The notes below the pieces were generated by a model. That model ran no database searches and had not been told where the DNA came from. It saw nothing but the letters and a program-made list of their open reading frames with translations. Positions 8,338-17,206 of a stretch of 64,000 nt of DNA are shown piece after piece. How positions within the stretch are numbered: the first letter of the stretch is position 1; every line of letters begins with the position of its first letter. Origin of the DNA: Nocardia aurantia. GTDB taxonomy: Bacteria > Actinomycetota > Actinomycetes > Mycobacteriales > Mycobacteriaceae. Location of the stretch: assembly GCF_009604425.1 (NCBI RefSeq), contig NZ_WEGI01000009.1:310001-374000 (forward strand), written 5' to 3'. The position numbers and the translations under genes were made by a program.

Positions 8338-8387
8338 CCCACTGTGGGGCAGGTCGATCCGGATCCCGGAGCGAAGGAGCGCGACGA

Positions 8388-8996
8388 GTGCCGAAGCCGT
8401 TGCTGAGCGCCGAGGCGATCTTCGACGAAGCACTGCGGGTGCTGGCCGAGGAGGGCGCCGCGGGCCTCACCATCCGCACGCTCGCGGCGCGGCTGCGCTG
8501 TTCGAACAAGACCCTCTACCAGCAGGTCGGCAGCTACGAGGTACTGGTGCGCGGGGTGGTCGCCCGCGCCTTCGCCCGGCTGGAGCTCGGCTTCGCCGCC
8601 GACGCGGCGTGGGAGGTGGCCGCCGAGTCGTGGTGCACCGAACTGCGTGCGGCCCTGCTGGCCAATCCCGATCTGTGCACCCTGATGACGATCGCCGACC
8701 GCGATGTCGTCATCGATCACGTCCACCGGCTGATGGCCGTCCTCGAGCGGGACGGTTTCCATCACAGCCGGGCGGTCGAGGCCGGCGGCATCCTCGCGCA
8801 CGTCACGCTCAGCATGACGTTGTCCGATGTCGCCGCGCCGGGCGAGTGGGACGATCCGCGCGTCTTCGCGACGACGGTTCGCTGGCTCGTCCACGGAATG
8901 GCGCTGTCCCGCGCCGAAGACAATCTGCGCCACCATGATCGGGCCGGGTCACCGCGCACCGGCCGTCCGGCGCGGCGACGAAGGAACGCATCGTGA
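8388..8996 (+). CDS. TetR-family regulator
   Basis: A 202-residue regulator with an N-terminal HTH (AIFDEALRVLAEEGAAGLTIRTLAARLRCSNKTLYQQVGS, split across ~9-50). The GTG at 8388 has AAGGAG 8 nt upstream. The tail is Arg/Gly-rich. It overlaps the following phosphotransferase by 4 bp (GTGA), so the two are co-translated. The AAGATAAC palindromes upstream suggest it represses itself and the divergent F420 oxidoreductase. Confidence 0.88.
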   Translation: MPKPLLSAEAIFDEALRVLAEEGAAGLTIRTLAARLRCSNKTLYQQVGSYEVLVRGVVARAFARLELGFAADAAWEVAAESWCTELRAALLANPDLCTLMTIADRDVVIDHVHRLMAVLERDGFHHSRAVEAGGILAHVTLSMTLSDVAAPGEWDDPRVFATTVRWLVHGMALSRAEDNLRHHDRAGSPRTGRPARRRRNAS

Positions 8997-10084
8997 ACAC
9001 ATCACAGCGGGGGGCCGGCGCCGTCCCGCCCGCACTGCCCGCCGATCCCGCTCAGCTCACCGCCGAATGGCTCGGAAGCGTACTGGGAGTGGAGATCTCA
9101 TCGGTACGCGTCGACGCGGTCGGCACCGGCCAGACCGGCGCGACCTATCGGATCACCCCCGTCTACGCGGGATCCGCGCCCGGCCCGCACTCGCTCATCG
9201 CGAAACTGCCGTCGCAGCACGCGGAGGTCCGTGAGCGTGTCGCGCTCGGCTACCGCGCCGAACACGCCTTCTACACCAGGGTCGCCGGCACCGTCGCGGT
9301 GCCGCTGCCCGCGGTGCACCACTGCGATATCGCCACCGACGCTTCGGAATTCGTCCTGCTGATGTCGGACCTGCGTCCCGCCGTGCAGGGCGATCAGATC
9401 CGCGGCTGCACCGTGGCCGAGGCGCGGGTGGCGGTGGAGGCGCTCGCGGGCCTGCACGGGCCGCGCTGGTGCGATCCGGCCTGGCTGTCCTTCGACGGCG
9501 CCGCCCTGCCGCGAGCCCAGGGGGCAGTCGCCCGCGGCATGGGCGATCTCGCCCGCTTCGCCCTGGACGCCACGCTCACCGGCCTCGGCGACCGCCTCAG
9601 CGCCGAGGACCGCGCCACCCTCACCGCGGCGGCGGACGCCGTCGAACCGTGGCTCGGTATCCATCCGGACCGATTCTGCCTGCTGCACGGCGACTACCGG
9701 CTGGACAATCTGCTGTTCGCACCCGACGCGAGCGCGGTGACCGTCGTCGACTGGCAGACCATCACGATCGGGCTGCCCGCCCGCGACCTGGCCTACTTCC
9801 TCGGCACCGGCCTCACTCCCGAGGTGTGCGAGCGAGCCGAGGCCGAACTCGTCGCCGCCTATCACACGCGGCTGCTCGGCTACGGCGTGACCGGCTATCC
9901 GGCGGCGGACGGCTGGACCGACTACCGGCTCGGCATGTTGCAGATCCCCATGCTGACCACGCTCGGCTTCGCCTTCTCCACCGAGACCGACCGCGGCGAC
10001 GAGATGTTCCTGACCATGCTGTCCCGCGGCTGCGCGGCGATCCGCCGGCTCGGCACGATCGAACTCGTGCGGACCCTGGCCTGA
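8993..10084 (+). CDS. Aminoglycoside phosphotransferase / ecdysteroid-kinase-like protein
   Basis: A 363-residue protein kinase-like small-molecule phosphotransferase. It contains a Gly-rich nucleotide region (VGTGQTGATYRI, ~43-54), the Brenner motif LLHGDYRLDNLLF (~231-243) carrying the catalytic Asp, and the metal-binding Asp in TVVDWQTI (~252-259). This arrangement matches the APH/EcKinase-like families common in actinobacterial catabolic clusters, where substrates are mostly unknown. The GTG start overlaps the upstream TetR stop. Confidence 0.85.
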   Translation: MNTSQRGAGAVPPALPADPAQLTAEWLGSVLGVEISSVRVDAVGTGQTGATYRITPVYAGSAPGPHSLIAKLPSQHAEVRERVALGYRAEHAFYTRVAGTVAVPLPAVHHCDIATDASEFVLLMSDLRPAVQGDQIRGCTVAEARVAVEALAGLHGPRWCDPAWLSFDGAALPRAQGAVARGMGDLARFALDATLTGLGDRLSAEDRATLTAAADAVEPWLGIHPDRFCLLHGDYRLDNLLFAPDASAVTVVDWQTITIGLPARDLAYFLGTGLTPEVCERAEAELVAAYHTRLLGYGVTGYPAADGWTDYRLGMLQIPMLTTLGFAFSTETDRGDEMFLTMLSRGCAAIRRLGTIELVRTLA

Positions 10085-10122
10085 TCCGGCCCGCGCCGGG
10101 CGAACCTCGGTACCGTGAGAAC

Positions 10123-10821
10123 GTGCCCGATACCGCCGCGACCCCGGAGGCCACCGTGCTGGTGGTCGACGATGATGCGAACATCCGCGACCTGCTCTGT
10201 GAGGCGTTGCGCCTCAACGGGTTCCATGCGTTCGGCGCCGACAGCGGGCAGGCCGCGCTGACCGCGTTCGCCGCCCGCCGCCCCGACATCGTGGTGCTGG
10301 ACGTGATGCTGCCCGACCTGGACGGCTACACCGTGGCACGCCGGTTACGGGAGAGCGGTCACGAGGTGCCGGTGCTGTTCCTCACCGCCCGGGGCGCGGT
10401 GGCCGATCGGATCGAGGGCCTGGCCGCCGGCGGCGACGACTACGTCGGCAAGCCGTTCAGCCTCGAGGAAGTGGTGCTGCGCCTGCGCGCGATCCTGCGC
10501 CGCACCAACGGATCCGGCGACGACAACCTGCTGCGGTACGCCGACCTGATGCTGGATGTGGCCGCGCATCGGGTGGTCCGCGCGGGCGCCGACATCCTGT
10601 TGTCCGCGACCGAGTTCAACCTGCTGCACTACCTGATGATCAACGCGGAAGTGGTGGTCAGCAAGGAGAAGATCATCGATCGGGTGTGGCACGCCGACGC
10701 CGGCCGGGAGAGCCGGGTGGTGGAGTCGTTCATCAGCCAGTTGCGGCGCAAGGTGGACGCGGTGGATCCGCCGCTGATCCACACCATCCGCGGCGTCGGC
10801 TACGTGCTGCGGCGGTCCTGA
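10123..10821 (+). CDS. OmpR/PhoB-family response regulator (orphan)
   Basis: A 232-residue two-component regulator. The receiver domain has acidic pocket DDD at 16-18, phospho-acceptor Asp60 in IVVLDVMLP, and the conserved Lys in GKPFSLEE. The C-terminal winged helix has RVVESFISQLRRKVD and IHTIRGVGYVLR. The start is a GTG at 10123. No histidine kinase lies next to it; the next gene is on the opposite strand, so its partner kinase is elsewhere. Confidence 0.92.
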   Translation: MPDTAATPEATVLVVDDDANIRDLLCEALRLNGFHAFGADSGQAALTAFAARRPDIVVLDVMLPDLDGYTVARRLRESGHEVPVLFLTARGAVADRIEGLAAGGDDYVGKPFSLEEVVLRLRAILRRTNGSGDDNLLRYADLMLDVAAHRVVRAGADILLSATEFNLLHYLMINAEVVVSKEKIIDRVWHADAGRESRVVESFISQLRRKVDAVDPPLIHTIRGVGYVLRRS

Positions 10822-10900
10822 GGACCGCCGCGCCCGGATCGACTCGGGGACGGTGCCGACCGGGTGGCCCGCACCTCGGTGACCGCCTGACGCCCCGCGC

Positions 10901-11236
10901 TCAGACGATCCGGCGCCCCGGATCCGGGCGCAGCGCCCGCGCGCCACACCATTGCGTGACCGCGATCCGTCCGCGATCGTTCCCGGTCGCGATCATGAAT
11001 TCGACCAGCCCGAGCCAACTCCCGTCGCTGCACCGCGCCCAGGCCAGCAACCGCCCCGGCACCGTGCGACTCAGATCGAGCCCGCCCGCCTTCACCCGCA
11101 TCGGCAGAGTGTCCCGCCCGAACCGCCCGCCGGGCGTCCGCGCGATCGCGACCCCGAGCTCCACGAGAACCGGCACCGGCGGATCGACGACCCGGCGCAT
11201 CGACGGGCTGAAGATCTCGGGCCAAGTCTCGAACAT
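10901..11236 (-). CDS. Hypothetical protein
   Basis: A 111-residue soluble protein beginning MFETWPEIFSPSMRRVVDPP and ending CGARALRPDPGRRIV. No domain recognised. There is no ribosome site before the ATG, but a TATAGT -10-like element sits only a few bases upstream, so the transcript may be nearly leaderless. It is divergent from the HTH-ClpN operon. Confidence 0.6.
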   Translation of the reverse strand: MFETWPEIFSPSMRRVVDPPVPVLVELGVAIARTPGGRFGRDTLPMRVKAGGLDLSRTVPGRLLAWARCSDGSWLGLVEFMIATGNDRGRIAVTQWCGARALRPDPGRRIV

Positions 11237-11373
11237 ATATTCGAACTATAGTTGACACGTCTCGGAACGGAAGAGTCCGGCATCGGGTTGTGACGACAGG
11301 CCGAGGCCGGTCTCCGCTGTCGGCGGATAAGCAACTGCGGTTGACTACAGGGTATTAGTCCTACGGTTGCTTC

Positions 11374-11607
11374 ATGTCCGACACGGATATTCCCGAGAAG
11401 ATCACCGACCCGGCGGATGCCCTGGCGGCGGTCGTCGCGTTGCGGCGATTGGCCGATCTGGTCGAGGACGCGGCGGTCGAACAGGCGATGCGGGCCGGCT
11501 GGGGCTGGCCCCGGGTAGCCGAGGCGCTGGGCGTGACCCGGCAGGCCGTGCACAAGAAGCATTTCCAGCGGCTGTCGGCCGCCGGTGTCGCCCTGAGGAG
11601 GCGTTGA
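11374..11607 (+). CDS. Small helix-turn-helix protein
   Basis: A 77-residue protein with an HTH near the C-terminus (WPRVAEALGVTRQAVHKKH, about residues 49-67). Such short proteins are commonly encoded immediately before a Clp N-domain protein in actinobacteria, as here, two bases apart. It may act as a regulator of the operon or as a partner of the Clp-N protein; neither is shown by the sequence. Confidence 0.8.
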   Translation: MSDTDIPEKITDPADALAAVVALRRLADLVEDAAVEQAMRAGWGWPRVAEALGVTRQAVHKKHFQRLSAAGVALRRR

Positions 11608-11608
11608 C

Positions 11609-12097
11609 ATGGTGGCCATCAAAATCGGAAAACACATCACCGCCGTCCTGGAGCGGGGTCGGGAGGAGGCTCGTGCCGAGGGGGCCGGCACGGTCGAGGC
11701 GGCACACCTGCTGCTGGCCCTGGCCGCGGGGGAGAATGCCGCGGCGTGCCGGGCGCTGGCCGGCGCCGGGCTCGATCACGAGGCGGTCCGGGCGGCGCTG
11801 CGGCGCGAATTCGAGCACAGCCTCCGCGCGGTCGGGGTCACCGACCTGACCCGCCAGCTGCCGCCGCCGAGTCCGGCGCCCCGGCGACCGGCGCAGATCG
11901 GCGCCTCCGCCAAGCTGGCGATCGAACGTGGCGTGCGGGCCGCGGCGCGGGCGGAATTCCTGCCCGCTCATCTGCTGGTGGGCATCGTCCGCGCCGAGGC
12001 GGGCACCGTCCCGCGCGCGCTCCGGCTGGCGGGAATCGATCCGGCCGACATCGAGCGGCGGGTGGCCGCGGAGCTCGGCGCGGAGCCGGCCCGGTGA
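11609..12097 (+). CDS. Clp N-terminal-domain protein
   Basis: A 162-residue protein made of two Clp-N repeats: residues ~1-70 (VEAAHLLLALAAGEN) and ~85-160 (LPAHLLVGIVRAEAGTVPRAL), separated by a Pro-rich linker. There is no AAA+ ATPase, so it is not a ClpC/ClpB protein by itself. Repeats of this kind bind substrates or adaptors. GAGGAGG precedes the ATG. The stop overlaps the GTG of the next ABC ATPase gene. Confidence 0.85.
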   Translation: MVAIKIGKHITAVLERGREEARAEGAGTVEAAHLLLALAAGENAAACRALAGAGLDHEAVRAALRREFEHSLRAVGVTDLTRQLPPPSPAPRRPAQIGASAKLAIERGVRAAARAEFLPAHLLVGIVRAEAGTVPRALRLAGIDPADIERRVAAELGAEPAR

Positions 12098-12996
12098 CCC
12101 GGCACGACACGGTCGTCGAGGTCGACGGGCTGCGGATGAGTTACGGGAGCACGACGGTGCTGGCGGATGTCACGTTCGCGATCCGGCGCGGCGAGGTGCT
12201 CGCGCTGCTGGGCCCCAACGGCGCCGGCAAGACCACCACCGTCGAAGTGCTGGAAGGCTTCCGGATCCGCTCGGGCGGCCGCGTGTCCGTACTCGGGAGC
12301 GATCCCGAACACGGCGACCAGCGCTGGCGGGCCCGTCTCGGCGTGGTGCTGCAATCCTGGCGTGACCACGGCAACTGGCGGGTGCGGGAGCTGCAGGCCC
12401 AGCTCGGCGCCTACTACGCCGCCTACGCCGACGAGACCCATCCGCGGCCGTGGGACACCGACGAGCTGATCGCCGCGGTCGGCCTCACCGATCGGGCCGG
12501 GACCCGGGTCGACCGGCTGTCGGGCGGTCAACGCCGCCGGCTCGACGTCGCCGTCGGTCTGGTCGGCCGGCCGGAGCTGCTGTTCCTGGACGAGCCGACC
12601 GCCGGCTTCGATCCGCGGGCCCGGCGCGAATTCCACGATCTGCTGCTGGGCCCGGTCCGGGACACCGGCATCACCGTCCTGCTGACCACACACGATCTGG
12701 CCGAGGCGGAGAAGCTGGCCGATCGCATCGTGATTCTCGGCGGCGGTGGCATCGTCGCCGCCGGCACCGCGAGCGAGCTGGCCCGCGACATCGTCGGCCG
12801 GGACCTGGTGCGCTGGCGGCTGGACGGCCGAGAGTTCGAGCAATCGACTTCGGCCGCAACCGAATTCGTGCGCGAGCTGTTCGCCCGGCACAGTGCCGGG
12901 ATCACCGATCTGGAGGTGCGCCGCGGCACCCTGGAGGACACCTATCTCACGCTGGTCCAGCGGGCCGAGGACACCGTGGCGCAGGAGACGAAATGA
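12094..12996 (+). CDS. ABC transporter ATP-binding protein
   Basis: A 300-residue ATPase of the DrrA/CcmA-like drug-export type. Walker A GPNGAGKTT is at 40-48, signature LSGGQ at 142-146, Walker B LLFLDEP near 162-168, and the switch His in LLTTHD. The GTG start overlaps the Clp-N gene (GTGA). It forms an exporter with the membrane protein that follows, again with a 4-bp overlap. The operon context links an HTH protein, a Clp-N protein and an ABC exporter. Confidence 0.9.
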   Translation: MTRHDTVVEVDGLRMSYGSTTVLADVTFAIRRGEVLALLGPNGAGKTTTVEVLEGFRIRSGGRVSVLGSDPEHGDQRWRARLGVVLQSWRDHGNWRVRELQAQLGAYYAAYADETHPRPWDTDELIAAVGLTDRAGTRVDRLSGGQRRRLDVAVGLVGRPELLFLDEPTAGFDPRARREFHDLLLGPVRDTGITVLLTTHDLAEAEKLADRIVILGGGGIVAAGTASELARDIVGRDLVRWRLDGREFEQSTSAATEFVRELFARHSAGITDLEVRRGTLEDTYLTLVQRAEDTVAQETK

Positions 12997-13829
12997 CCAC
13001 CGTCGCATTCCGGGCCGGCGTCGCGCGCGGCCTCGTCGAGTTGCGCCAGGCGTTCACCGGCACCGCCCTGCTCGGCCAGTTGCTCTGGCCGGCCGCGACG
13101 GTGGCGGCGCTGTGGTACTTCCGCGACCACCGGCTGCCCGGCGGCGGCACCCTCGGTGCCTTCATCCTGCCGAGCGTGCTCGGGACCTACGTGGCCGTCG
13201 GCGCGGTGCTGATGATCCAGTATCTCGCCACCGAACGCGAGGACGGAACCCTGTTGCGTGCCAGGATAATTCCCGACGGGATCCAGGGATACCTGACCGG
13301 CAAGCTGGTCACCGTCTCCGGCAGTGTCGCGATCTACCTGGTGCTCGTCGCCGTTCCCGGCGCGCTGCTGGTGCACGGACTCGCGGTACACCGGGTGGGT
13401 GCCTGGCTGACACTCGCGTGGGTGGTCCCGCTGGGCTTCGTGGCCACCCAGTCCATCGGCGCCACGCTGGGCGCGCTGGTCTCCGGCACCCGCGCGATCG
13501 GCTATCTGTCGGCCCTGGTCATGGGCCTGATCTCGATCTCCGGAATCTTCTATCCGATCACCGCCCTCCCGCGCTGGCTGCAATGGGTCGCACAGGCATT
13601 CCCGATCTACTGGCTTGGCCTCGGTATGCGTTCGGCCGTGCTGCCCGCCGGCGCGGTCGCCGCCGAACTCGGCCGGTCCTGGCGTCCTCTGGAAACCGCT
13701 GTGGCCCTTAGTATCTGGACCGCCCTGGGTCTGACCCTGGCCCCGGTCGTACTCCGCCGCGCGGCCCGCCGGGAGTCCACCGCCACCGTCACGCGCCGCC
13801 GCGATCGCGCCCTCCGCCGCACCCGCTGA
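12993..13829 (+). CDS. ABC-2-type transporter permease
   Basis: A 278-residue membrane subunit with about six hydrophobic segments and the ABC-2 motif SGIFYPITALPRWLQWVAQAFP (split at ~186-207), typical of DrrB-like permeases. The ATG overlaps the ATPase stop (ATGA). The cytosolic tail is very basic. It probably exports a hydrophobic compound, and the last gene of the operon ends here. Confidence 0.9.
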   Translation: MTTVAFRAGVARGLVELRQAFTGTALLGQLLWPAATVAALWYFRDHRLPGGGTLGAFILPSVLGTYVAVGAVLMIQYLATEREDGTLLRARIIPDGIQGYLTGKLVTVSGSVAIYLVLVAVPGALLVHGLAVHRVGAWLTLAWVVPLGFVATQSIGATLGALVSGTRAIGYLSALVMGLISISGIFYPITALPRWLQWVAQAFPIYWLGLGMRSAVLPAGAVAAELGRSWRPLETAVALSIWTALGLTLAPVVLRRAARRESTATVTRRRDRALRRTR

Positions 13830-13911
13830 GGGGCTCCGCGGCCGGCTCGGGTTCCGCGACCGCGAGAGGGCGCGCCGGCCGCGCCGCCTGTCCGGCGAAT
13901 CCCGTTGCCGC

Positions 13912-14529
13912 TCAGTCGGAGAGGTAGGCGGTGAGCGCCCCGATCAGCCCGTCGAGGGCGTCGTCGAGATTGCCGTAGGTGCCGAGGGTGCGCTCGGAGG
14001 TGATCCCGCGCATCGCGGCGGGGACAAGCGCCGCCACCTGCCGCACCTTCACCGGATCGACTCCCAGATCGGCGAAGGCGCGCTCACAAGCCTTGTCCCA
14101 GTTCGGCTTCCAGGATGCCAGCTCGGCCGCGGTGCGGGGGAAGTCGCGCTCCAGTTCGGCCTGGTCGCGGGGGAGGGCGGCGCGCAGGGTCTCGATCGCC
14201 AGCGATTCGGGAGTGCGCAGCCCCACGGCCATCACGCGGATCAACGCTTCGACCCGCTCCGCAAGGGTGCCACCGGGTTTCAGCCCGGCCGGCAGGTCAC
14301 CGCGCTTGTCGGCGGTGTGCCGCAGCACGGCCGCCCACAACCCGTCGATGTCCCCGAACTGGTACTTCACCACACCCCAGGTGGCCCCGATGTCACGAGC
14401 GATCCGGTTGCCCGAGACGGCGGCGGGATCGCCGGTCGCCAGCGAGGCGATCGCCGCCTCCAGCATGCTCTCCCGGGTCGCGAGCCCGCGCTTGTTCGCG
14501 CGTCGCCCACTGGTCGCCACATCCGTCAC
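13912..14529 (-). CDS. TetR-family regulator
   Basis: A 205-residue regulator. The HTH (SMLEAAIASLATGDPAAVSGNRIARDIGATWGVVKYQFGD, split at ~18-57) uses the less common WGVVKYQFG recognition segment. The GTG at 14529 is taken as start; longer in-frame starts lie inside the shared promoter. It is divergent from the Rieske oxygenase operon, and a 25-bp palindrome overlaps the oxygenase promoter, so it probably represses that operon. Confidence 0.87.
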   Translation of the reverse strand: MTDVATSGRRANKRGLATRESMLEAAIASLATGDPAAVSGNRIARDIGATWGVVKYQFGDIDGLWAAVLRHTADKRGDLPAGLKPGGTLAERVEALIRVMAVGLRTPESLAIETLRAALPRDQAELERDFPRTAAELASWKPNWDKACERAFADLGVDPVKVRQVAALVPAAMRGITSERTLGTYGNLDDALDGLIGALTAYLSD

Positions 14530-14575
14530 GATCGCCGATTGTACCCGTTGACCTGGTGGTTCACTTATCACATAC

Positions 14576-14609
14576 CCCTCTTGCAATCTTTCAAAGAGGG
14601 TTCTATTCT
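14576..14609 (+). promoter_or_regulatory. Operator overlapping the Rieske operon promoter
   Basis: A 25-bp palindrome CCCTCTT-N2-AA-N3-TT-N2-AAGAGGG (14576-14600) covers a -35-like TTGCAA (14581-14586) and abuts a -10-like TATTCT (14604-14609) spaced 17 bp. Repressor binding here would block the promoter. Confidence 0.7.
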
Positions 14610-14665
14610 AATGATCGCCACACGGCCCGGAGCACGGCTCGGCGCCGCGGAGATCGGGAGGCGAG

Positions 14666-15676
14666 ATGGCGAGAACACCACTGTCGATGGAGCCCACCGG
14701 CTGGTTCCAGGTGGCGTGGTGCACGGAGATCGCGATCGGCGCCGTGCACCGGATGAAGTACTTCGGCCGCGACATGGTGGCCTGGCGGTCGGCATCCGGG
14801 CAGGTCGCGGTGTTCGACGCCTACTGTGAGCACCTCGGCGCGCACCTCGGCCACGGCGGCCGGGTCGACGGGGAGAATCTGGTGTGCCCGTTCCACGGCT
14901 GGGAGTGGAACCGCGAGGGCCGCAACGTCTGCATCCCCTACGAGGACCACCCCAACCGCGGCCGCCGCATCCGCAGCTATCCGGTCGCCGAACGCAACGA
15001 GGCCGTCTGGATCTGGTACGACATCGACGGCCGCCCACCGTTTTTCGAGATACCGGATATCTTCACGGCCTTCGGAGACGACCGGACCGCCGCCGATTAC
15101 TACCCGCCGGTGCCCGCCGCGACGCTGTTCCGCCCGGCGCTCGAACTGCATCCGCAGTACATCATGGAGAACGGCGTCGATTTCGCGCATTTCAAGTTCG
15201 TGCACAAGACCCCGTTCGTCCCCGAGTTCACCCGCCACGATTTCTCCGGGCCGGTGTCCTACGTCGACTTCACCATCGCGTTCGACGCGGGCATCGCCGA
15301 GGACGAGATCGCCAGCGGGGTCGAATCGATCAACGCCGGGCTCGGCTGCTCGATCACCAAGAGCTGGGGCATGGTCGACAACCGCACGATGCCCGCGGTG
15401 ACCCCGGTGGACGAGTTCACCTCCGACGTGCGCTTCACCGTGTGGATCGGCCGCCGCCCCGGCGACGACGCCCCCGAACCGAGCCGCTACGGCGCCACGA
15501 TGGCCGACTTCGTCATCCAGCAATTCGCCGCCGACGTGGAAATCTGGGCGCACCAACGGTATTCGGACCCGCCCGGCCTGTCGCGCAAGGAATATCGGGG
15601 CTTCACCGCCTTGCGCGCCTGGGCGGCCCAGTTCTACCCCTCCCACTCCTCGTACCGAAAGGCCGACGCGCAATGA
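14666..15676 (+). CDS. Rieske non-heme iron oxygenase, KshA-like
   Basis: A 336-residue terminal oxygenase. The Rieske [2Fe-2S] ligands are Cys54-x-His56 and Cys74-x2-His77 (CPFHGWEW). Mononuclear iron residues lie in ENGVDFAHFKFVH (Asp172, His175, His180). Sequence order and length resemble 3-ketosteroid 9-alpha-hydroxylase oxygenase (KshA) and related steroid or terpenoid oxygenases; the substrate is not fixed. Its reductase is not adjacent. It is the first gene of an operon with a DapB-like protein (4-bp overlap), a SnoaL-like protein and a TetR. Confidence 0.87.
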   Translation: MARTPLSMEPTGWFQVAWCTEIAIGAVHRMKYFGRDMVAWRSASGQVAVFDAYCEHLGAHLGHGGRVDGENLVCPFHGWEWNREGRNVCIPYEDHPNRGRRIRSYPVAERNEAVWIWYDIDGRPPFFEIPDIFTAFGDDRTAADYYPPVPAATLFRPALELHPQYIMENGVDFAHFKFVHKTPFVPEFTRHDFSGPVSYVDFTIAFDAGIAEDEIASGVESINAGLGCSITKSWGMVDNRTMPAVTPVDEFTSDVRFTVWIGRRPGDDAPEPSRYGATMADFVIQQFAADVEIWAHQRYSDPPGLSRKEYRGFTALRAWAAQFYPSHSSYRKADAQ

Positions 15677-16758
15677 GCACTTCCGGGCAGATCCGGGTAT
15701 TCCAGGTCGCCACCGGCAATCTCGGCACCGAGATGATCGGCCGGATCCAGGCGCATCCCGATCTCGAACTCGTCGGATTGCACTGTTACACACCGGACAA
15801 GATCGGCCGCGACGCCGGCGAGATCGTCGGCATCGGTCCCGTCGGGGTCACCGCCACGGGCACGGTCGAGGAGATTCTCGCCGCCCGGCCGGACGTGCTC
15901 ACCTTCCACGGCGTGTTCCCCGACGAGGATCTGTACGAAAAGGTGCTCGAGGCGGGCATCGATGTGATCACCACCGCCGACTGGATCACCGGATTCCATC
16001 GCGACACCAATCACCCGCACCCGTCCGGCCGGAAGGTCAGCGAAATCATCGCGGCCGCCTGCGAACGCGGCGGTTCCACCTTCTACGGCACCGGCATGAA
16101 TCCCGGTCTGTGCCAGATTCTCGGCATCGTGCATACCGCCGACGTCGCCGAGATCGAGAACATCGTGGTCACCGAATCCGTCGACGTGTCCTGCCACCAT
16201 TCCGTGGACACCTGGAAGGCCGTCGGTTACGGCCGCCCGGTCGACGACCCGACCATTCCGGATTCGCTGTACAAGTACACCGCGGTCTTCGCCGACTCGG
16301 TCCACCTGATGGCCGACGCGTTCGATCTCGAACTCGACGAGGTCGCCTTCCGCTACGAACTCGGCGCCTGCACCAAGGATGTGGACCTCGGCTGGTATTC
16401 GATGCCGAAGGGTTCGCTCGGCGCCAGCTACATCAAATATCAGGGCATGGTCGACGGGGTGCCGCGCATCGAGACCCACCTCGAATGGCAGATGACCCCA
16501 CACACCGATCCGGCCTGGCAGATCAAGGGCTGCTACATCACCCAGGTGACCGGCGACCCGAGCATCTACAGCAAGCACATGATCTTCCCGCGCAAGGGAT
16601 TCGACCTGTCGAATCCGGAGAATTTCGCCTCGATCGGCATGACCGTCACCGGCCTGCCCGCGCTGAACTCCATCACATCCGTGGTCGCGGCCCGACCCGG
16701 CATCATCACCAGCGCCGATCTGCCGCTGCGCGCCTATGCCGGCCGCTTCAAGATCTGA
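15673..16758 (+). CDS. Dihydrodipicolinate-reductase-like oxidoreductase
   Basis: A 361-residue protein with an N-terminal Rossmann fold (IRVFQVATGNLGTEMIGRI, ~7-25) of the DapB/2,4-diaminopentanoate dehydrogenase type and a long C-terminal domain. It lacks a classic lysine-pathway setting. Proteins like this recur beside Rieske oxygenases in mycobacterial and nocardial catabolic clusters, probably as NAD(P)H-dependent reductases of a pathway intermediate. The start overlaps the oxygenase stop (ATGA). Confidence 0.8.
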   Translation: MSTSGQIRVFQVATGNLGTEMIGRIQAHPDLELVGLHCYTPDKIGRDAGEIVGIGPVGVTATGTVEEILAARPDVLTFHGVFPDEDLYEKVLEAGIDVITTADWITGFHRDTNHPHPSGRKVSEIIAAACERGGSTFYGTGMNPGLCQILGIVHTADVAEIENIVVTESVDVSCHHSVDTWKAVGYGRPVDDPTIPDSLYKYTAVFADSVHLMADAFDLELDEVAFRYELGACTKDVDLGWYSMPKGSLGASYIKYQGMVDGVPRIETHLEWQMTPHTDPAWQIKGCYITQVTGDPSIYSKHMIFPRKGFDLSNPENFASIGMTVTGLPALNSITSVVAARPGIITSADLPLRAYAGRFKI

Positions 16759-16766
16759 ACCGGCGC

Positions 16767-17198
16767 ATGGATATTCAGCGAATCGGCGACACCCTCGACA
16801 TCCAGGCCGTGCTGCACACGTATTGCCGCGCGGTCGACACCCGGGACTGGAAGCTGTACCGCTCGCTGTTCACCGCGGACGCGGTATTGGATTACCGCTC
16901 GGCCCCGTTCGGCCGCAGCGGCCCCCGCGACGAGATCGTCGACTGGTTGCGCGAATCCATGGCGGTGCTGCCGATGACCCAGCATTTCGTCACCAATATC
17001 GAGGCCGATATCGACGGCGACACCGCCACGGTGCGGGCGCAGTTCTACAACCCGATGCAGTTCCCCGGCTTCGCGGAACTCAGTTTCTGCGGCGGCTACT
17101 ACCACCATTCGATGGTCCGCACCGCCGCGGGCTGGCAGAGCCGGGCATTGCGTGAGGACAATGTCTGGTTCGCCAACAACCCGCTGACCGGAACATAA
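16767..17198 (+). CDS. SnoaL-like / NTF2-fold protein
   Basis: A 143-residue single-domain protein: an N-terminal helix pair (IQAVLHTYCRAVDTRDWKLYRSLF), then strands with TADAVLDY and TQHFVTNIEADIDGDTATVRAQ, ending in EDNVWFANN. This is the NTF2-like fold of steroid isomerases and small dehydratases. It sits 9 bp after the DapB-like gene, so a role on the same substrate as the Rieske oxygenase is likely but unproved. Confidence 0.85.
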   Translation: MDIQRIGDTLDIQAVLHTYCRAVDTRDWKLYRSLFTADAVLDYRSAPFGRSGPRDEIVDWLRESMAVLPMTQHFVTNIEADIDGDTATVRAQFYNPMQFPGFAELSFCGGYYHHSMVRTAAGWQSRALREDNVWFANNPLTGT

Positions 17199-17206
17199 TC
17201 GACAGC

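Larger units (their letters stand above)
8063..8387. other. Divergent regulatory region, F420 enzyme / TetR
   Basis: This 325-bp region holds two related operator-like sites (8117-8134 and 8323-8337) and no supported gene. Confidence 0.6.

Noticed and set aside
14576..14600. CCCTCTT...AAGAGGG as a transcription terminator
   Set aside because: It lies between divergent genes and overlaps a promoter; neither neighbouring gene ends there.
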